Part shown: positions 22,171-31,321 of the stretch, piece by piece
Numbering within the stretch: the stretch's first letter is position 1
Layout of the letters: every line of letters begins with the position of its first letter
Origin: Cercophora sp. LCS_1
Lineage: Eukaryota; Ascomycota; Sordariomycetes; Sordariales; Lasiosphaeriaceae
NCBI GenBank assembly: GCA_036250225.1
Contig: JAPZLL010000002.1
Location: 1,798,001 to 1,862,000 of the forward strand
Reading direction: 5' to 3'
DNA: 64,000 bases
The notes under the pieces: model-generated
The model's input: the letters and a program-made list of their open reading frames with translations, nothing else
Told to the model about the DNA's origin: nothing
The model's database searches: none
Made by a program: the position numbers and the translations under genes

Positions 22171-24212
22171 ATGAGTGCGGTAAAGAACCTCCGGGCCATG
22201 TTTGAGCAGAAGGGGGACACAAGTCCCCCTGATCGAGGTCGCTCTCCTGGCATTCCTCCAAGTAAGCTCTCTCTATTTAGCGCTACAGCTTGTGACAACT
22301 CAGTCGATCCGGTCGCCCCAAAACTTGTGGCTCTGCTCGAGAACTTTAATCTTCGTTTAGCATCCGCTGACATTCTCTCTGCGACTCAGGCATCGGCAGC
22401 GAGTCTCCACGTCCCCTCTCCAAGGTCCGAACCAACTTCATCGCCATCGAGAAAGACGGTAGAATAGGTCTTCAACGAGAACCCAGCCAAGACTCGGTTC
22501 TCTCGAGTACGCGCAAAGTTAGCGGCGAAACAGACATCTCGACTACAACACCCCCTGCCAAACTGGAGAGTTCTAACATCTTTGCAAACATGGGGAAAGC
22601 ACCGGGCAAGACGAGCCTCCAAGACCAGGCGATCCCCGAATCACCTCGAACAGAGACTGCGGGAGGCTTCGCCCCCGGGCCGAGCAAGACTCCCCAGAAT
22701 GAAAGGAGTGACGGACCCGCGAGCGCCTCCCGCAAACCCAAAGTGGAGACAGAAAGCACTCCCAAGCAGGACGCGACTACTAGTGGTTCTTCATCGAAGA
22801 CCGAGCCCGAAGCTGCCAACGGAGGACCCAGCGTGAAGGGGAAGGAGAAGGCAAGAGAGGAGTCTGCGAAGACCAACACACCGGCGGCAAGTAAACCAGC
22901 ACCGAAGCCCCTCACCGTCGCATCGTCAAGCAAAGCCACGGCAAAACCAGCAAAGTCACCAACCGTCAGCAAAGCTCCCAAGAGCCCTGCTGAATCATCG
23001 GCACCAAAGCTGCCAGCAAAGACGCCAGAGAGAAGTGTTAGGCAACCACAGAAGGTCGAGACGCCCGTGGCAAAAGCCAGCTCTTCGGCCGCCTCTGGAT
23101 CTTCGTCTGTCAAGCGACCGCCCCCGCTTCAGCACACATCCAGCCCCGGCTTCGTGAAGCCCAAACCCAAGTCACCGACACGTCCGGCCAGGCTCCCACC
23201 CAGCTTGACAACCCACACGGCAGCGTCAGGGTCCAAGCTTAACAACCCGCGGCAGTCTACTTCCCGAGCTAGCGGCAATCTTCAGGTCGTCGATTCTCTC
23301 GGTCGCTCTCCCAGCAGGACCAGCGTGTCAACCACAGCAACCAGGACGGGCGAAACAAGGGCTCTTAAGAGGCAGAGCTCGAGCATCGGCCGCCAACGTC
23401 CTAGCTTAGGGCCACCCCCGAAACAGGCAGCCAAGGATCACCCACCCACGAAGAAGGAAAGGGAGGTCGATGAGAGCTTCCTCGCGCGCATGACACGTCA
23501 TACTCAGGCATCGGCTTCCAGGACTCAGGAGAAGGTCACGACACCGCCCCGCAAAGCCACGACAACGGCGACTAAGAAGCCCGTAGCAAAGACGGAGGCT
23601 AAGACGGCGAGGAGAGCCGCACCGAAGACTACAGTTGCTGGCCCATCATCCGAGACACAGGCATCGTCATCACGCCAGGCTCCCGTGGAATCACAGACGG
23701 CCACGCAGCCCACTACCCCTGTTACGATCTCGGCAAACAGCCAGAGTGAGGACCCCAGTACCGAAATGGTAACCCAGACTACGACCGAGCTGGAACATGA
23801 GGAGACAGAGGATACAACACAGCCGATGGATACAACCTCGGACATCACCAATGAGATAGAGGTGGCCGAGACTGATATTGAGTATGAGCAAGTGGCTAAG
23901 CCTGTCGAGACAAGTCAGAAGGATGAGACCACAGGCCAAATAGACTCGCTGACAACAGGGACTGCGGCGCTCCAACTCGACGGCACAGCATCCGACGAGA
24001 AGCAAGCGTCTGAGGGTGACGATTTGAGCCTCGACAACCAAGTCCAGGACAACCAAGTGAAGGCTGAAGGCGGGAACAGTGGTGATAACGCTCAAGTTGC
24101 GAACGGGACAGCCGTAGCGGGTGCAAATGCGGGAGCCGCAGCCGGTGAAACCAGCAGTGGCAATGCTCAAGGAGCAAGCGGGGGAGACGAGCCGACGTCG
24201 CCATTGACGTAG
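22171..24212 (+). CDS. Low-complexity Ser/Pro/Thr/Lys-rich protein, probably disordered
   Basis: Two exons: 22171-22261 and 22390-24212 (637 aa). The 128-bp intron begins GTAAGC and ends CTCAG. The N terminus MSAVKNLRAMFEQKGDTSPP is followed by PRPLSKVRTNFIAIEKDGRI, which gives the impression of a short conserved head. The remainder is compositionally biased: alternating Ala/Pro/Lys/Ser blocks (residues ~70-370) like a basic, phosphorylatable tail, then a Thr/Glu-rich acidic part (~380-520) and a Gly/Ala/Asn end. There is no membrane segment, signal peptide or catalytic motif. I do not know a function; similar proteins are annotated as mucin-like on composition only. It is divergent from LYS12. 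Confidence 0.8.
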
Positions 24213-24852
24213 GAGACTCATGTATTGCGACGGCGGGCGATGCGTTGGTTCGCATAACAGTGGCAGGACTGTATTTTGTTTTTGTATATTTTTGTAATTG
24301 AGTTATCAGCGGAGAGACCAATTCGGTCGTGGGCAGCGTTTTTCAGCGGAGGAAATTCGGGGATTATTCTTGAGATACCTGTGGGCAAAGAAAAGGGCGG
24401 AGTTTGCTTTGAAGGAGTTTGTAGGCAATTGGCGGAAGAGGCATAGCTTGGTTGGGATTATTCTAGACAGAATGAATACGTTGATTCGTCACGTCGTATG
24501 GTACAGTGACATCTTGGCTAGAATGCCCCTTTCCTGTTGACTAAAGTCGGCCTCGGTGTCCGGGTCTGCAGCGGACTTGGGGTATTTGTTATCGGCCAGG
24601 CTTCCGGACCTGGACAGTAACACGGGTTACTCCCCTATTCTTCAAGTAGAAGTAGAAACTTTGTCAAAATCTTATACCATTTACACCATCCGCGCATGAT
24701 ACATGTACACAATGCCATTCCACATCTAGGAAACAGGACACCGTATCCTACATTCCCTCATCTAACAGCGGGTATTCTCTCTCCCTGTCTCTATCTCTCC
24801 CACACACTTTTTTCTCCTTCCTCTTCTACCATCCCTTCCCTTTATTCGGCGC
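24213..24852. other. Convergent 3' interval
   Basis: 640 bp between the stop of the disordered-protein gene and the stop of uS8m. The part 24772-24845 is strongly pyrimidine-rich on the plus strand. One open frame of 80 codons at 24298-24540 (alternative start codon) has no recognisable features and is probably 3' UTR. Confidence 0.4.
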
Positions 24853-25383
24853 CTATGAAACCCGGCAAAGAACCAACCCGCCCACTTTCTTCTCCAAGGC
24901 CTCCCGCACTTCAAGAACCCCCCGATCCGTGCTAACAAACATGGTCTCCCCCAGATTCAACCCCTTGAGCTGACCGGCTTCGTACCCCCTCGCCACGCGC
25001 TCGAGCTGTTTCAAGTCGGCGACGACCAATCGTGATGGTCTGGATACGTTTTGGAGGCGCTTCATGACGGGTTCCTCGTTGAAGTATTTTAGGCCGACCC
25101 AGAGGCGGCGGGTCGCGACGTTGGCTGTTGTTACTTCGGATTCTATCTCTTCCAGTTCTGGGTAGGGGGTGGATGATGAAGATGGGGGAATGTGTGTCGA
25201 TGGGAGGAGGGACGCGGGTGGGTGTGGGCCTGCGCGGGTTATGGATGCGATAAAACCGGCGCGGTGGAGGGCTTGGGCCAGGCGGAGGTTGTATTTTGTG
25301 TTGGGGAGGGAGGTTAGACCGAGGCGGGCACGGGAGGCGTTTTGGAGGTGCGAGACCATGTTGTTTATTGTTAGGATGCCCAT
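24853..25383 (-). CDS. MRPS8: Mitochondrial small ribosomal subunit protein uS8m (Mrps8)
   Basis: Single exon, 176 aa; ATG chosen at MGILTINNMVSHLQNAS, the family start, although the frame is open further upstream. uS8 binds the small-subunit rRNA centre and helps assembly of the mitoribosomal 37S subunit. Visible family blocks: HLQNASRARLGLTSLPNTKY, LAQALHRAGFI, TTANVATRRLWVGLKYF, NVSRPSRLVVADL and the terminal VSTDRGVLEVREAL...GLVLCRVS, which align to yeast Mrps8 in order. Insertions of Pro/Ser-rich sequence near residue 45-60 lengthen the loop relative to yeast. It is divergent from the Pro-rich protein gene (813 bp apart). Near-certain by sequence order and length. Confidence 0.92.
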   Translation of the reverse strand: MGILTINNMVSHLQNASRARLGLTSLPNTKYNLRLAQALHRAGFIASITRAGPHPPASLLPSTHIPPSSSSTPYPELEEIESEVTTANVATRRLWVGLKYFNEEPVMKRLQNVSRPSRLVVADLKQLERVARGYEAGQLKGLNLGETMFVSTDRGVLEVREALEKKVGGLVLCRVS

Positions 25384-26196
25384 TTTGGGGGGTTGGGGCC
25401 GGTGGCCGGTTGGTTTGGGCTTAGTGAGCGAGGATGGAAATCGAGAGGGATGGCGACTGGGTGGACGGAGGCGGACTGAAGGATTAGTTAATTGGGAGGC
25501 TGCGTGGGCCGATAAGAGGTCGACGTACGGTGTCAACGGGCGCTGGGGGCGGATGGAGTTCGCGATGATTGACGGTCAAAAAATTGGCGGTTTGGACCTC
25601 GCGCGGATGTCTCCGTAATTTTTTCAATGTCTGGCCAGCCGGCCGGCAAGGCGGGCTGCAGACAGGGATCGGAGACCGCGGTGACGGATTGAGGAGGCCC
25701 GAGCTCGGTTCGTCACCTTGACCCTGACAGGGGGTCCTGTCTGGCGGGGTAAGTGATGATGCCCCGCCCAATGGGCCGTTTGCTGGCTGTGAGCTTCTAA
25801 GCGCCGAGCTTGGTTGCGACAGAGCACAGATTCATGGCCCGACTGTCTCGTCTGCTGCCGCTCCGGCTGGCAAACAGAACAGGGGGCCTGCCCGGAGTAG
25901 AAGGAGGGGGAAATCATTGCACTGTTGTGAGCTGATTTGCTGGCGCATAGCTCTGTCCAAGGGAGGGGCGGCCTCTTGTTTCTGTTTCCCTTTCTTTCTC
26001 TCGGCTTTTCTCTTTTGCTGACATCCCGTCTCTCTCTGCGGTTGAGTTGACGCCTGGCTTTTCTGTTTTATAGCTATACTCGAGCTGAGGATAGCATTGG
26101 GGATCTTTTTTAGCGTTTGTTTTCCAGCTCGTTTGAGCTGTGCCGTACTTGTCCTCCCCCGCCATTCCACTGTCCGTCGTGAGTCCTGCGACCACC
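25384..26196. promoter_or_regulatory. Divergent interval uS8m / Pro-rich protein
   Basis: 813 bp between ATGs, no convincing coding sequence; minus-strand frames open over 25830-26420 overlap the real first exons of the plus-strand gene and are not believed. Confidence 0.4.
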
Positions 26197-27661
26197 ATGG
26201 CCGCCCGGCCGGGAGAGGAGAACGTGGCCACGCTGTGAGTCGCGTCTGCTGTCGCGTGGTTGCGCATTGTTGTTGACAGTTTGTGCAAGGTTTGGCGACG
26301 TCCATTACTTCTATGGACCCCCGACAGATAAGCCGCTGCATCACCGGTTCGACAAAGGATCGTATGTCTACCTCTTCGAGGACTTTGAGCAGCGGCGCGC
26401 GCGGATTGAGATTGCGAACCAACCCGGCACCGAGGATCAGGATGCCTTTGATGGCTGTAAGCCGACATGGCCCTGGGTGTGAAACGGTCGGCGGGACTAA
26501 TCGATTGCGTGGACAGATCTCGACCGCACCCAGCTACGGTACTCGTACAAGCAGGTGTGCATGGTAAACTTGACGGTGGGCCACGTCGAAGGCCACGAGG
26601 AGTGGCATCTGCCGACCTACGACCCGCAGAACCAGAACAAATACCACTACAAGTTGCACTCGGTCGACATCTACTTCTGGACGCCCCAAGACGCCGCCGA
26701 GTTTGTGAATGGCATCCGACGAGTGCTTCCCCCGGCGCAATGCGAGATTCTGGACGAGCCCGGCCCGCCGCCGCGCCAGGATGTCGAAGCCAGTGGCCTT
26801 GTCCAGCGGCTGGAGCGGGCTGCGATTGACGACTTGTCTCCCACGCCGCCGTCTAACAATTCGCAGGGCGGGAACCTGGGACTTCCAACGTTTCCGGGAC
26901 CCCCGATCTCGGCTGTCTCTGCCGATGCCGTCCCTCCACCACCTCCTCAGAACTTTGCGCCGATCCCATATAACCCGGCGGCTCCCGCTGCCCCTGAACA
27001 GATCCGGCACCGCGAGAAGACGCCGCCTCCGGACGATGGAATTGCCAACCCTCTCCACCAGACACTGGCCTATGACGCGGCTACTCCCTTCTCGCCAGGC
27101 CTGGTCCCGAGCGGTGTTGGCCCGCTGAGCCCTGGAATCCCGCCTCCCAACTTTCAGCATCCACCAGGTGTGCCGACTTTTGCACCTCCGCCTGTTGCGT
27201 CACCAGGATTCGCTCCTCAAGGCTTCGGATCTGTGGGAGGACATCCCACTGGTCTTTCGCAACACCCGCCCTCGCATCCCGGGCTCACTCGGGCCTCCAC
27301 CATGCCGGTTTCTCAGGGGCTGGCTAGCCCGGGGATTGCGAGCCCTTATAGCTCGGCATACTCGGGAAGCCCCTATACGCCTAGTATCCCCGGGATTGCG
27401 CAGACCCCGACACCACCTGCTGCAGCCCCTGTGGCTTCGCCGCCAGTTCCGCAGAGTACACAGACGGGTGCTGGATACACGTATAATCCACAGGCGGGGC
27501 AGCCGCAGGCAAACGAGTATGCGGTGCATCAGCAGTTTTTTATTCCTGAGAGTCAGTACAAGCCGAAACAGGAAACCAAGGGTAAACTGGAGGAGAGGGC
27601 TGGAAAGTTGGAAAAGGGGGTGACAGGGTTGTTGAAGCGGGTTGAGAAGAAGTTTGGTTGA
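26197..27661 (+). CDS. Conserved proline-rich ascomycete protein of unknown function
   Basis: Three exons: 26197-26234, 26290-26456, 26517-27661 (449 aa). All junctions are canonical and the sum is in frame. The first ~170 residues form a compact-looking domain: LFGDVHYFYGPPTDKPLHHR, FDKGSYVYLFEDFEQRRARI, a strand-rich TVGHVEGHEEWHLPTYDPQN and HSVDIYFWTPQDAAEFVNGI, ending RRVLPPAQCEILD. Residues ~170-400 are Pro/Gly/Ser/Ala-rich, probably disordered. The C terminus KLEERAGKLEKGVTGLLKRV is predicted amphipathic helix or coiled coil. I do not recognise an assigned function; the head domain looks conserved, which argues for a real adaptor-type protein. No signal peptide or membrane segment. Confidence 0.85.
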
Positions 27662-28176
27662 GGTGATTGGATAGAGATGGAGTGTATAATGATTCAGGTA
27701 GTTTGAATTTATGCAATGTTGATACTCAGGCAAGAGTGCTGCAACACAAGAGTGCTGGTACAATGGACACGAAAATGAAGAACAAAAAAGAAAAACGGAG
27801 TCAGACGCCCAGGTCCTGTTGCGTAAATGGCAGACGATACCCTCGATGATATAGGCAGGTCCAGGCGTGTTTGAACTGATGCATCCAGCCTACGTCAATA
27901 CGGTGTATCTGTCCATTGGATGCCCTCCGAGATCTTGTTCCACTCAAATTTGAGCCCCCCTGAAATTGGGTTTGTGAATCTTCAACACGAATGTCCAGGA
28001 ATGAGAGCTTGCCATTCTCCTCATCTTGCAATCAACAACATCTCTCTAAGTTTTTGTCAAACCCCAACTCCATCATCTATTTCCGACTTTTACCTATCCT
28101 GCCATTCCACCATGCATATTGCACCCACACCAACGCCAAACCAAGATGCCACCATCCATCCCATCGTCACAAAACC
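27662..28176. other. Convergent 3' interval
   Basis: 515 bp between the Pro-rich gene stop and the YAE1 stop. An A-rich patch at 27775-27795. No ORF or RNA gene recognised. Confidence 0.4.
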
Positions 28177-28866
28177 TCACCACTTCAACCCCTTCCTCCC
28201 TTCCCTTGCCTCACCCTTGCCGTCACCCTTCCCTTTGCCCTTCACCCCTCGCTCCCCATGCCCACGCCCTTCCCCTTCCCCATGCTCATGCTCGTGCCCA
28301 TCCTCCCTCAAAACCTCCCTAATAACCCCCACCCTCCCCATCTCCCCGCTCACCACTCTCCCCCACTTCTTTATCAGAGGATGTCCCCCCGCCACATCCC
28401 CAAACGTCTCCTCTCCCTCGGGGAGCTCGTACCTCCAAGTCCCATCCCCCTCCCAATACTCTTTGCCAAAAATACTCTGCACGGCCAACTCCCCTCTCGC
28501 ATCATCCACCAACAGTTTTAATCGCTCATCGCCCGGCAACGCAGATGCTATCCCCTCCAACAAACCAAGTAGTTCACCGGCCCGAAGACCGATGGTCGCG
28601 CCAAGCCCATAGCCTTCGTCGAACCCGGCTTGCACGGTGGATGCTTTGGCGGCGGTTATGCCGTCTCTGTATCCTGCGGTTGAGTGGGCTTGTTGGAGGC
28701 GAGGGAGGTCGGAGGGTTCGTTTAGTTCTGTGTGGCCGTTGTCCCAGATGTCGTCCATTTGGTCGGAAACTGGTTGGGCTTGGGGAGAGTAAGGAGGTGA
28801 TGGAGGTTGGGCGTGGGTTGAGGGTGTGGGGATTAGGTCGTTTTCTAAGGGGGTGTTGAGTAGCAT
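28177..28866 (-). CDS. YAE1: Yae1, adaptor for Fe-S loading of Rli1/ABCE1
   Basis: Single exon, 229 aa, ATG at MLLNTPLENDLIP. Yae1 with Lto1 bridges the cytosolic Fe-S targeting complex to the ribosome-recycling ATPase Rli1. The family's deca-GX3 motif is visible: GYRDGITAAKASTVQAGFDE followed by GYGLGATIGLRAGELLG (residues ~65-101), with glycines at four-residue spacing. Before it sits the DDIWDNG...EPSDL...LQQAHSTA region typical of Yae1. The C-terminal third (~190-229) is His/Glu/Gly/Lys-rich low-complexity sequence. It is divergent from JAC1. Lto1 shares the repeat but is shorter and lacks the DIWD head, so YAE1 is preferred. Confidence 0.9.
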   Translation of the reverse strand: MLLNTPLENDLIPTPSTHAQPPSPPYSPQAQPVSDQMDDIWDNGHTELNEPSDLPRLQQAHSTAGYRDGITAAKASTVQAGFDEGYGLGATIGLRAGELLGLLEGIASALPGDERLKLLVDDARGELAVQSIFGKEYWEGDGTWRYELPEGEETFGDVAGGHPLIKKWGRVVSGEMGRVGVIREVLREDGHEHEHGEGEGRGHGERGVKGKGKGDGKGEAREGRKGLKW

Positions 28867-29329
28867 GGTTGTTGTGATTTTTGTGGTGTTGGTTGTGAGA
28901 TGAGTTGCGTGAGATGATGAGTGAGAGGCGGGTTGAGCGGGACAAGGTTTGAGGGTGGGGAGGTGCTTGGAGACCCTAACCCTGTGAACTACCAGCGACC
29001 ATGAAACACCCTCAAAAAGAATCACCAGCCCCACGCGCAGGTACCACCGTATAGCTATGAAAATATCACCGTCGGTATTTTATTGACGAGGAGGATGCAC
29101 TGCTATTTTTGAGAATTTTGTTCCAGCAGCTTTATAAGTGGCTGTGAAAGAACACGATGCAATAACCCTGAAGTGTAAATGAGGTAGGTACCTTTGACAA
29201 TCACAGATGCATATCGATCCAGGACAGGCTAACTATAAGAGTTAAATAAGACAACCGTTCAGCTCGCCTTATCCGTGTAAATAGAACGGTATTGTTTTGG
29301 TAAACTTTGAGAGCATAGTACTGATGTCC

Positions 29330-29352
29330 TTTTTTTTTTTTTTTTTTTTTTT
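29330..29352. repeat. Poly-T run, 23 bases
   Basis: Uninterrupted T on the plus strand, 200 bp upstream of the Pol III-like element. It could be a retroposon tail (minus-strand poly-A) or simple microsatellite; no target-site duplication was recognised. Confidence 0.8.
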
Positions 29353-29552
29353 AAAGGATATGTGTCACTGGGTATTTATTTGCCGGGGCAAAGGCCGGTG
29401 CTTGACATGCCTTATAGCAGAGATCGAATCTCACTGCATTTTCACAGCCGCTCAAGGGCATGGGCGACAGAGCCGCAATCTCCATGGGGCTCCTCGGGGT
29501 GGTATATGTATGAGTGTTCGGATCTCTTTTCTCAACGAACCAGAACAGTTCC

Positions 29553-29734
29553 GACCTGGATGGCGCAACGGTAATCCGCTAGGGCCTATGATGGGTCGTT
29601 TCTGGGGCGTAGACCTCCTCAGAGGCGCTGGGTTCGACTCTCCGAGTTGTTAAAAATGGATCTACTTCTAACCGTCGAGCTTCCTCCACTGGGGGAGTTG
29701 AGGCTCGGCGGCTAGATTTTGCCATTTTTTTTTT
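29553..29734 (+). ncRNA. tRNA-Trp-derived Pol III-like element (SINE head or tRNA relic)
   Basis: The 5' end GACCTGG-A-TGGCGCAACGGTA resembles the 5' half of fungal tRNA-Trp(CCA). An A box (TGGCGCAACGG, 29561-29571) and a B box (GGTTCGACTCT, 29631-29641) are spaced 60 nt apart as for Pol III internal promoters, and T runs follow at 29717-29720 and from 29725, so a 165-180-nt transcript is possible. It is not a working tRNA: no anticodon stem can be formed at the right place and no 3' strand pairs with GACCTGG. A tRNA-derived SINE, a decayed tRNA gene or an unannotated Pol III RNA are the alternatives. Confidence 0.5.
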
Positions 29735-30095
29735 CTTTTATCAGTTTTTGTTTATTTAGTTCGTATGATCCTAGCCCATCACCACCATCATGTCTCTTAA
29801 GAGTTTAGAAACGAGTATGCTGAGGGTGTATAAGTGATAAGACGCGGGGAGTGGATTCGGATCTCGGCGCGAGGTGGCAATGTTAGACTGGCCCGAGCCG
29901 TGGCGACCGGGGTCCCGTCCGAATCTTTTTTGCAGCGGCACGCGACGTCATTTTTACCGCGCTGTGTTATCCAGATCCCCGAATCGGTCATTTCAACCAT
30001 TACTCCTCTCTAGCGAGCAAAACCCTGCTACGAACACCCACCCCTTGCTCCTTAACCATTCCAATCGTATTTCAAAACCAGAAAGAAAGCAAAAA

Positions 30096-30878
30096 ATGCG
30101 CCCACTACTCCCCACGCGCCGCGCCGCGACCGCTCTCTGCTCAAGCTGTCGCAAACGACTCACCACCCTCCCATTCTCCATCGTTGCCCAACCACAACCA
30201 CAAACATCACCACAACAACCAAACCGTTGCTTCCTCTCCCAAACCCCCATCTACCGCTCCGATTCTCCGAAACCAACCTCCGAACCCACCTCCGTACCAA
30301 CCAACCCTCAAAAAAAACCACCATTCTACACCCTCTTCCCGCAAACGCTCCCTCTCGGCCCCCCGCCCCACGGCCCCTTCTCAATCGACGTCCCCTCCCT
30401 CCGCCGTGAATTCCTCCGCCTCCAAGCCAGTGCCCATCCCGACTTCCACCATGCCGCATCAGGCTCCCAATCCTCGGCCCGCCGTCGCGCAGAGGGTCAC
30501 TCAGCCTTGCTCAATACCGCGTTCAAAACACTTGCTTCACCACTTTTACGCGCGCAGTATCTCCTCAAAGAATTATACGGCGTAGATCTAGAATCGGATG
30601 AACGGGGAAAAGAAGGAGAGGCGGACCCGGAGGTGTTGATGACGGTTATGGAGGCGAGGGAGATGATCGAGGAGGCGGAGAGGGAGGAAGATTTGGACGA
30701 GTTGAGGGAGGCCAATGATGAGAGGATCAGGGATGTGGTTGGAGAGATTGAGGGGGCGTTTGAGAGGGGGGATGTGGAGGGGGTCAAGAGAGAAACCGTG
30801 AGGTTGAAGTATTGGATGGGGGTGAAGGAGGGGGTTGATAATTGGGAGAGGGGGAAGGGAGTTGTGCTGGAGCATTGA
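30096..30878 (+). CDS. JAC1: Jac1/HscB-type mitochondrial J-protein for Fe-S biogenesis
   Basis: Single exon, 260 aa. Jac1 recruits the Isu scaffold to the mitochondrial Hsp70 Ssq1 so that Fe-S clusters are released. The first ~75 residues are basic and Ser/Pro-rich, a presequence-like region. The J-domain follows with FYTLFPQTLPLGPPPHGPFS and the diagnostic HPD tripeptide at 114-116 (ASAHPDFHHA), then HSALLNTAFKTLASPLLRAQ and YLLKELYGVD, the HscB C-terminal helical domain with acidic EEAEREEDLDEL and a final helix. The start at MRPLLPTRRA is the ATG next to the presequence; the frame is open upstream without ATG-context support. Length is typical of fungal Jac1. Confidence 0.93.
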   Translation: MRPLLPTRRAATALCSSCRKRLTTLPFSIVAQPQPQTSPQQPNRCFLSQTPIYRSDSPKPTSEPTSVPTNPQKKPPFYTLFPQTLPLGPPPHGPFSIDVPSLRREFLRLQASAHPDFHHAASGSQSSARRRAEGHSALLNTAFKTLASPLLRAQYLLKELYGVDLESDERGKEGEADPEVLMTVMEAREMIEEAEREEDLDELREANDERIRDVVGEIEGAFERGDVEGVKRETVRLKYWMGVKEGVDNWERGKGVVLEH

Positions 30879-31321
30879 GCATTCAATGGGGATGAGATGG
30901 TGAGGGAGCTGGGAGATGGACCTGGGGGAATGGAGATGGAAAGGACGGAATTTGTGGGGGCATCGTACGATTCTGACGTCTTTCAGGTACGATTACCGTG
31001 ATGGCGGCACTGCGCTTCAGCAATGGGCTCGAATGACAGCGACGACATGGAGTACTCCTCTCTGGGAATGTCGATTTGGACTGCGATATGTTTGAGTTGT
31101 TTGACACCATTGGATTTCGAGTGGTGAAGACGCGTTCCGTCTTGGCAACGGTTCAGGGGTCACATTGATCCTTCACGGCGAAAACACAGTCCCGTCATCT
31201 AACTGCTTCTGTCACCGAGTGCAATGGCGAGCAGCCTAACTTGCGAGTCTCGCTCACTGCGATTGACTGATCTTGTCGCCCTGTCCACATCAGGGAAGAT
31301 CATCACTAGATATCTTTCAGG
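30879..31321. other. Intergenic interval JAC1 / amidase pseudogene
   Basis: 443 bp with no recognised feature apart from the JAC1 3' end and the former promoter side of the amidase. Confidence 0.4.

Larger units (their letters stand above)
28867..30095. promoter_or_regulatory. Divergent interval YAE1 / JAC1
   Basis: 1229 bp between two Fe-S-related genes. It contains a 23-T run (29330-29352), a Pol III-like element (29553-29734) and, close to JAC1, a pyrimidine-rich leader (30000-30060). No protein-coding sequence was recognised. Confidence 0.45.

Noticed and set aside
29418..29436. B-box-like GATCGAATC upstream of the Pol III element
   Set aside because: No A box at proper spacing and no foldable tRNA.
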